Positions 50,601 to 59,600 of a stretch of DNA of 64,000 nucleotides are shown here, piece after piece; position 1 is the stretch's first letter, and each line of letters begins with the position of its first letter. The notes beneath the pieces were generated by a model, which had not been told where the DNA came from, made no database searches, and worked only from the letters and a program-made list of their open reading frames with translations. The translations under genes were made by a program, and so were the position numbers. Source of the DNA: Valencia hispanica (taxonomy: Eukaryota > Chordata > Actinopteri > Cyprinodontiformes > Valenciidae); contig OY747716.1 in NCBI GenBank assembly GCA_963556495.2, positions 50,606,818-50,670,817 on the forward strand, written 5' to 3'.

Positions 50601-53600
50601 AGGTCGCTTGCCCAACGAGGTACGCATTCAATAAACCGACCGGGTGGAGGCTGCATTTTCAGGTTAAAGAGTCAGAGTGTTTTCTTTAAACTTTATATTC
50701 CGCTGCATGTTGGACACAACCAACATTTCACTCTTGAGTGTGTGCATGGTTGTTTGTCCCGTGATGGACTGGAGACCAGTCCAGGGTGACCTCTCACCCA
50801 ATAACCTGTTTCCTAAAACACACCATGGCGGCATATCAGGGTAATATTGCCGGCACGGTGTCTTTTTAATGTGCATGGCGGCATTGGCGAGGCGCAAATA
50901 TTGTGGCATTCATGCCGGCATGCTTGATATTAATATTACCGTGATGCTCGACTTATGAATAAAGATCACGCCTTGGCACAACAGACGGTGATGTCATGAT
51001 GATGTGTGGAATGTGCGCTGAGGCCCGGCCGGCAACAGTATTTAAAAAGCAAGCAAATATGGGGAGTTCATGTAGCCTTTGTAAACTGTATCAGCTGAAA
51101 TAGCAAACTGCAGTGATGCAGAGGTCAGGGAGCTTCTGGCCTTCAGAGCTGAAGACCAGATCTCCAGACAGTTCATGGAGACAAGTTACGTCTATTTTCT
51201 CTGTTTACAACGGACTCTTCCGTCTCACTGTTTATACGCAACCCTGCAGATCGACAGCTCCTGGAGATAGACGACACCCCCCCCAAAAAACCCAAACAAA
51301 AACAACAACATTTGATTAAACTCACTAAATATACAGGTTGCACAACGAAGAGCGTTGGTGACATCACCACTTTACAGGTACACCTGCATGTGTCCAAACA
51401 AACCCAATGCAGGTGAAACTGGTTTTCAAACCAGCAGTTCGTGTTTCCATGGACTAAAGACCTGGAGCAGCATCCATTCATCTATTGATCAGTTTTTAGT
51501 CCCATCAACAATGATCTTCTCCCTCCTTATGGCTGCTGGAGCTCCTGTTTGGGAAGAGTTGTACTTCCTCTCTGGAAGTTCTCGTCTCCTCACGTCGTTC
51601 TTGGTGGCGTTTCGTTGCTTATCCATTTTCTCTGCCTCCATCTTCTCCTTGATGGCCTTCTCCCTGGCCTGTCGTCTCTCCATCAGTTCCTTCTGGCTGG
51701 ACATTTTATCTTTATCCAACTTCTCCATCACTTGTTCTCTCACCATCTTCTCCCTTTCTTTTCTGACTGCCAGGTCTTTCTCTGATCTCTCCTGAGCCAT
51801 TCTAGCCTTTTCTTGAGCAATCTTCTCCCTTTCTTTAACCACTTTATCTATCCTTTCTTTTTCTGCTTTCTCTTTGGTCATTCTTTCCCTTTCCTTAGCA
51901 ATCTTCTCCAGTCTTTCTTTTTCAGCCTTTACCTTGGCCAGTCGTTCATTTTCTGATCTCTCTTTAGCAATCCTTTCTTTTTGAAGTCTCTCCTTCTCTA
52001 ATCTTTCCTTCTCCGCCCTCTCTTGATTTAATCTCTCTCTTTCTTTGGCAATTCGCTCCCTCTCTATCCTTTCTTTGTCTGCCTTCTGTCGTTCCAGTCG
52101 CTCTCTCTCTTCTCTAGCTGCCTTCTCCCTGGCCAGCCTCTCCTTCTCCACCTTTTCCCTGGCCAGTCTCTCCTTCTCCACCTTTTCCCTGGCCAGCCTC
52201 TCCTTCTCCACCTTTTCCCTGGCCAGTCTCTCCTTCTCCACCTTTTCCCTGGCCAGCCTCTCCTTCTCCACCTTTTCCCTGGCCAGTCTCTCCTTCTCCA
52301 CCTTTTCCCTGGCCAGTCTCTCCTTCTCCACCTTTTCCCTGGCCAGTCTCTCCTTCTCCACCTTTTCCCTGGCCAGTCTCTCCTTCTCCACCTTTTCCCT
52401 GGCCAGTCTCTCCTTCTCCACCTTTTCCCTGGCCAGTCTCTCCTTCTCCACCTTTTCCCTGGCCAGTCTCTCCTTCTCCACCTTTTCCCTGGCCAGTCTC
52501 TCCTTCTCCACCTTTTCCCTGGCCAGTCTCTCCTTCTCCACATTTTCCCTGGCCAGTCTCTCCTTCTCCACCTTTTCCCTGGCCAGTCTCTCCTCCTCCG
52601 CCCTCTCTTGATTTAATCTCTCTCTTTCTTTGGCAATTCGCTCCCTCTCTATCCTTTCTTTGTCTGCCTTCTGTCGTTCCAGTCGTTCTCTCTCTTCTCT
52701 AGCCGCCTTCTCCCTGGCCATCCTTTCTTTCTCTGCCTTTTCTCGCTCCACTCTTTCCCTCTCCGTCCTCTCCTTTTCCAGTCTTTGCTTCTCTGCCCTT
52801 TCATTTTCCTGTCTTTCCCTCTCCACCTTTTCCTTTTCTAGTCTTTCCTTTTCCAGTCTTTCCCTCTCCTTTTCCTGTCTTTCCTTCTCTGCCCTTTCCT
52901 TTTCCTGTCTTTCCCTCTCCACCTTTTCTTTTTCTAGTCTTTCCTTTTCCAGTCTTTCTTTCTCTACCCTCTCCTTTTCCAGTCTTTCCCTCTCCTCCTC
53001 CACCCTCCTCTCGTCCCTCAGTTGTTCCTGGGCTGCTTTCAGGTCCTTCATCTTCTGTACCCAGGCCGCCTCCCTCTCTTCCTCCTCCTCAGCCAGGAGC
53101 GCCCGGATCTCGGCCAGCGCGATACGAGCGATCCTCTTGGCCTCCATCTTCTCATGGATCAGCCTGAGCTCGTCCCTCAGAGCCGAGCGCAGCTTGACGC
53201 CTCGGACTGGAGGACCAGAGGTCTGAGCTGGAAGATTTCAGCCGCCCAGTTATTAAGGTATCCTCACCCACAGACACAGCAACCAGGATGAGTGAGAGAT
53301 GTTAGTAGATATATGTGTTAAACACTGGGAACAAACTGAAAACTAAAATGAACTTTAGTGAAGTCTTCAGTTTTTGTTCCGTCTTACTGACCGGAAACAC
53401 AGCCATGACACCAAAGCCATCTTTTATCACCAAGGACTGTTAGCTAACATGTTCTAAGTAGGGGTGTAACGATACACCCAAAATCCAGGTTCGGTACGTA
53501 CGTGGTTTCAATTTCACGGTTCGGTTCATCTTCGGTACAGTCAGGGAACAGATATTAGATAAATAACTTTATTGTAGAGTAGCGGGTGGTACCACAAGGT

Positions 53601-56600
53601 GTCGCTGTGGCTCCACCGACAAAAAAACCTTTAAATAGGAGCTGGCAGTTTTCCAGAGAGGTGGCCGTTTCCTGTGGGAGGCCAGGGACCGTTGGCCGTT
53701 GGTCGGCCCTCATGCAGTGCATGTTTGGTAAGTCCATTTTAATGTAGGATAGATGTTGATTTTATGGTGTGATCTGCTGACAGGATCACAGAGTTTTAGT
53801 GTCAGAGGAACTGATGATGAGCTGACTGAAAGGGGGTGTGTGTAAGGCGTTGACGACGCACAGGTACAATGTTTTTAACTGTGTAAATTGTGCAGCCTGT
53901 GGTGGAGATTTTGTGTTTTACCGTGATTCATTTCTGCCTGCTGTCAATGTTTGCACGGTTGTTTGTTATTCTTTTGTTGGTCCGCCTCGCCTTAATCGGC
54001 CTGTTCGTATTAGAGCAGCCGAGAACGCTTGTAGAAGGCGGACAAACAATTATTATGCATTTGTTGTTTGTCCGCGGTCACTTCCTCTGCTGCCTTGGCC
54101 TAAATGCCACAGCTGATTAATCAGGGGAATATCTTACACCAGACCTGATCGTTTGCAGTGCTTTGGTTTTTGGCATCAACTGGTGTTTTATCATGTTCAT
54201 CTGAATCTGATTGCAGTGATCATGATTTAAAGGTGTTTTTCTGTGCGGTGGGCTAAATTCAGGTCTTGAGCAGAATTGTCCTTGTAAAATGAGCTAATGC
54301 AGTACCAGAAACAGTTACTTACTGGGGAAAATAAATATTGCTAACTTTATTCTGAGTAGTTCCTTTTTATTGGGGCCCCACAACATTAGTATTTATGTGG
54401 GACACTGTGGTGGGGGCGGAGCTTTCTGTTCAACTTCCAGCTGCTGCTGCAAAACAACGCAGACGTCACTGACTAATTACTGATATAAAACATTTTTAAA
54501 ACACACATATTTACAGTCAGATGTTCAGTCTGCTTATACTTTATTGTTACGTTTAGAGAATGGCGCCAACGAGGGCAGCTAAGCGGGGTCCTTCAGCTCA
54601 GTAACATCTGCCTTAGCTACCAGCAACCGACGCTACCAGAAGTTAGCAACTAGTTAGCGTGAAATTGTGTTTTTTCCGTAACACCGGGAAGCCGACGTGT
54701 TCCCAAACAGGAGGCTTTAACAGCGGAAGATGGCATTCAAACTCCTGCTCTCCCTTAGAAGAGTCGCTGGCCATAACTTATGCTAGCAGGAGGCTGGATT
54801 TGTTTACAGAGTCACGTGTGTTGCTGGCTACGCGGCTATGCTTCCGTGTGGACACTCTGTACGACGTTCCGTACAGACAAAATCCAAACACGGATTCACG
54901 TACCGTTACATCCCTAGTTCTGAGTGTCAGGAGTTCATGCTTTGCCTGCCAATAAGATATTCAGGCTGTTGGAGGAAGTCTCACTGCAGAAGATGCATAT
55001 GATGCTGAAGGTCACTGAGGCTTTAGAAGCTCAGTCGGCTGTGAATTCATAACAACAGACCTCGACTTTGCAAGTTTAAATATAGGGACTTTATCTGTCA
55101 AGAGGACATCGTCCATCAACCCTTCCAAAAAGCTATACTGGTTCTATGTCATGACCTTTACCTGCTACAGTGTGAAACGATTAGGATGAATTAGTGATGC
55201 TAGATGAATATATGAACATTTTATTCCATGCATATTATCCACTCCAGTGAATGAAAGTTAAGCATAGACATTTTCACGCTCTGGTTTCTAGAAGACGACA
55301 GATTTCAGTACCTTTGGTTTGCTTCGTTTCAGCTTCTCCTGGAGTCTCTCCTGACACAGAAACAACCCGTCAAACACCTGGAATCATCTACAACATTCAC
55401 TCTCACGCCGAGCTCAATCCACCCAACCTTCTCTACACACGAGCATCGAATATTACAAGCAAGCCCAAACCGGGGAGGTTAACATCTCATTCCCTGGGAT
55501 TAAACTCAAACCAAGACAGTTTAACAAAGCTGAGAGCAGAAAGGTAACCACACCGAGCACCAAAATACAACAAATTTATTAAACTAGGATAGCAAATCCA
55601 TGCAGATTAAGACCCAACATCAAATATTCCTGATTGAGATACTACTGGTGACCCGTTGCCCGGAAAAATAAAAAATCCCATCTCTTTGTAAACCAGTAAA
55701 CTCACCATAGTGGCATCAATGGCCATGCTAACAACACTCTTGTGTCAGCCATTACTAAGGGAAACCGACTCAGGTGGCCATTTTCAGTATCAGTGGGTTG
55801 TTTTCGGCCACTTTGGGGACAATTGTTGTATTTTTATTGGACAAAAACGTTCAAACTGCGTTTTTACAACACACACAGTGTGACATCGCCCATGGTTCTA
55901 ATATAAATTGTTAGGAGGCTACGGGAACAGACACTCTTCTTGCAGCTTAGATCCCTGATTTGTGCATCTCTCCTAATGATCCCTTCTGAGTAAAAAAATA
56001 ATAAAAAATACATACATTTTTTTACCGCTGTAAATCACAAAGTTTTATCTTCTGATCTTAAAGCATAATCTAATTAACTCTGGGGTGTCCAAAGTGTGGC
56101 CAGTGGGCCATTTATGGCTCTCAGAAGGGTTCTGCAGAACCTGCGACCACAGATTTGTGTCACTAACCCTTTTTAAAAAGTTTTTAGGGTGAGGAACGTG
56201 TCTTTGATCAACTTTTTAACTCACTAGGCCGCAGCCATTCATTAAAGCAGGAGTGCTCAGGACAGACGAAACAGTTTTCAACAGGAAATCAACTGCAAAC
56301 CCCAGGAATTAAAAGAGTGACGGTTCAGTTTATCGTTAAACGATTCAAGTGTTAATCAAAAAAAAAAAGTGTTTCTAACGGGATCAGCAGTAAGTAGGAG
56401 ACAAGCTGCAAAGGTTCGACATGGAGCTCCTTTGTGAACACCACAAACATCAACGGTACCTTTAAGTCTACCTCTCTTCTTCTGGTTCCTCTCCTCCTCT
56501 ACAGAAACGAGAAAGACCGATCGGGTGAGCCCCCAGTGCCCCTCAAACACAGACCCAAACACAGAGAACGGTACCTTTTCTCAGCCTCCGAGAGCTTCCT

Positions 56601-59600
56601 TTAGACTTCCTGTGATCTGAGCCGACAGAGAAGAGTTCCGCTGCTTTAGCTGCGATCGTGAATGAAGAAAAAAAGAAAAAGCAAAGCGGCTGATGGCGTT
56701 CGGGGAGGTTAAAGGTCACAGGACTAACGTCGACACGAGGACGCAGCAGTCGACAGTTTCAAGGACGGATTTATTAAAACGGGGCGAAGGTCGACAGTCG
56801 GAAACGGTGTGAGTGTTTGGTGATGTTACGGATCAACCGATCCGTAACATCCGCTGACACATCCAGCCATGCGGCCCTCATAGGAACGCCTCTGATGATG
56901 TCATTCGGGGCGGGAGGGAGTGTTTGAAAACACCTGCTTCTTCCATCCAGCTCTCATGACGACGGGAGGAAATTTCGCAACGCCTGAAATAAAAAACCGA
57001 AGCCGATTTAGAGAAGCAGCCGACAAATCAGAACACAGGACCTGCAGCAATGTGACCATTAATAAAAAACAGAAAAACCTGTTAATTTGAGCAGAATAAG
57101 ATAATTTTTATTGTGATGATATATAAGAGAATCAGAAAATTTTTAATTTGTAACCTTTTGACTCATTTCATTCAATACTGTTTATTTGTTGCATCACACC
57201 TTGGGATTAAATTATTTAAAATGCCCCTGGCATGAAATTACCCGCGACGTTTGGGCCCTTTTTAGTCACACTCTAAGTACCTTAATACTGTATCCAAGGA
57301 TCGTTAGCCGTAGCTCAGCCTTGTTGTAGAATTGCGGCCCTTCTTTTAGCATTAGCACAGAACGACGGAGCCCAGGCCATGCGCCTCAATTGAGTCTCTT
57401 AACGTCCGCATCTGATGAAACATTGACAGACATGCATTTGCGCACCACAAACTGCCCAAATTCCAATATTATGTATGAAATGTAATTAGGTTTAGGCCTA
57501 ATTATATTGTGTGTTGAACAATGACCTGTTTACAAATTACAGGCCTAATAAAATATTTGATCATCCATCCACACATCCATCCGTCCTCATTACGTCTCTA
57601 GCTTCACCACGACAGTAATGGCTCAGTTATCGGCTACTATAACTAATGGCGTTTCAATTTGATCCGGAATCTGATCCGGGTGCGTGTTTTAAATAGCGTA
57701 AAAAAGAAAAACAAAACACAATATGTGACGGTCGGTGTTGATTTTTTTCTTTTCTTGGTATATCGTATCGTCTCCCCTGTATCGCGATACATATCGTATC
57801 GCCAGATTTTTGCCAATACACATCCCTAATAAAAACAGCAACATTCTGATCTGAACAAGTTCTTTCTGACCGCGGACTGAAACATGTTCCATCATTTCAG
57901 TAATAAAATAATTAATTCAGCGCTAGAGAACCTGCAAGACGTTGAGGGAAATTTCCCTGAACTTTACAAAACGACCCTCCAGGTGGGTTTAAGGCACCAC
58001 ATGAACACTGGTGGGTACAGTGGAGGACCTGTGGTGCTGTGGGCCCGTTTCTCCTCCAAATAAGTCTGGGAAACCCGTTAATGGGTTCACGGCTCTGGCG
58101 GACAGTTAGGATGATGATACGAAACATGAGGTCCACACAGACACCGTTCTTCCACGTTCGTCTGAGTCCAAAGACCAGAATCCTGGAGAAGATCCAGAAT
58201 CTGGACACTAAGTGCCCCCTTACTGACGGCACATAAGGAACAGCAGCGGAAACTAATTTATACATATAATGCAATAAGTAATGAAGTGATAAATAGTCAT
58301 AACAGTTTTATTTACCTATTTTTTGGGAAATAAATGAGGGTGCAGCATTTATGAATGCCTGATAAATTGTGCATTTTTATTGATATATGTAAAAATGAAA
58401 ACTTTTTAAATGTATTATTGTTTATATTTATCCATTTGTTATTACTAATAAACATTTATCAATATTAATAAAATACATCATAGTTTAAATTATTACTAAT
58501 AATTATTTTAATTATTAATATTAACAATAATAATAATAATAATAATGTGACCTTTAGATTAGATTTTTCAATTTAATTTAATTTTCTGCTCCTAACCAAC
58601 AGATTTGAATTGCATGAATTGTTTTGATTTATAATAAAAAATAAATAAATAATGTGGGACATAATGCATTATAAAATTAAACTAAATGAAAGATCCATTG
58701 AAAGGACATTACAAATTAGCCTTGGCTATAAATGTGTTATAGTTTTAATGTACATACGTGTCCCTATCAAATAAATAACAAAATAAATCCAAACTTTAAA
58801 GTTTAGCTAAAAGATAAATAATTTTTTTCTATTTTATATACATTTCATATCAACTTGTATGAAGATGAAACCTGGCTGTGATGAGATCAAAATGACCAAA
58901 TAATAAATAAATAGGTTGTATTTTCCTCCAGAACCCAGTCGGACCAGTCTGGTACTGTGGTGGAAACTGGACCTCAGACTCCCCCCTGCTCAGTTCTGGA
59001 TCTAGAAGATCAGACCATCTGATTCTTGTTCTACTGGTTCTGCAGGTCCAGAATGACCCCTTTAACCTCCACATCATCTGAGGAGGTCTCCCCCCCTTCC
59101 TCCTTCATCCCAGCTGCTTCCTCCTCCTCCTCCTCTTCTTCACCTCGCTCTGAGGGTGGAGAAACTACATCATAGAGGAAGGTGAAGAAGCCATAGATCC
59201 AATCAGAGCCCTCCTCTGCTAAAATGTTCAGAACCTCCTCGAGCGACTCGGCGTTCGCGCCACCGCCGCCATCTTTGGTCAGGCCTGACGAGAGAGAGAC
59301 AGAGGGAGAGAACAGGATGGAGGGGGTAAAAAGAAAAAAAAGAAAAAAAAAGGAGGTGGAGTAGGGAAAGATGAACAACTGGAAAAAAGGAGGAGAAGGA
59401 AGAAAAAAAAAAAGATGATTTGGAACAAAACCAGGATAAAAAAAAAAAGAGTAAAGAAATGAAATATGAAGGAGAAAGATTGAAAGTTAAAGATGATCCA
59501 GAAACATCAGAAGAACATTTTCTCTGTCTGCGTCTCGTCAGGCCTTACAGGCAGAAACAGCGCCCTCTATTGTTCACAGCTCACGTTGCTGACCGATTAA

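Noticed and set aside
52045..53226. Plus-strand Ser/Phe/Leu-rich frames
   Set aside because: They are the antisense shadow of the Lys/Glu-rich minus-strand exon. Only the minus frame has a splice acceptor in phase and family-like composition.
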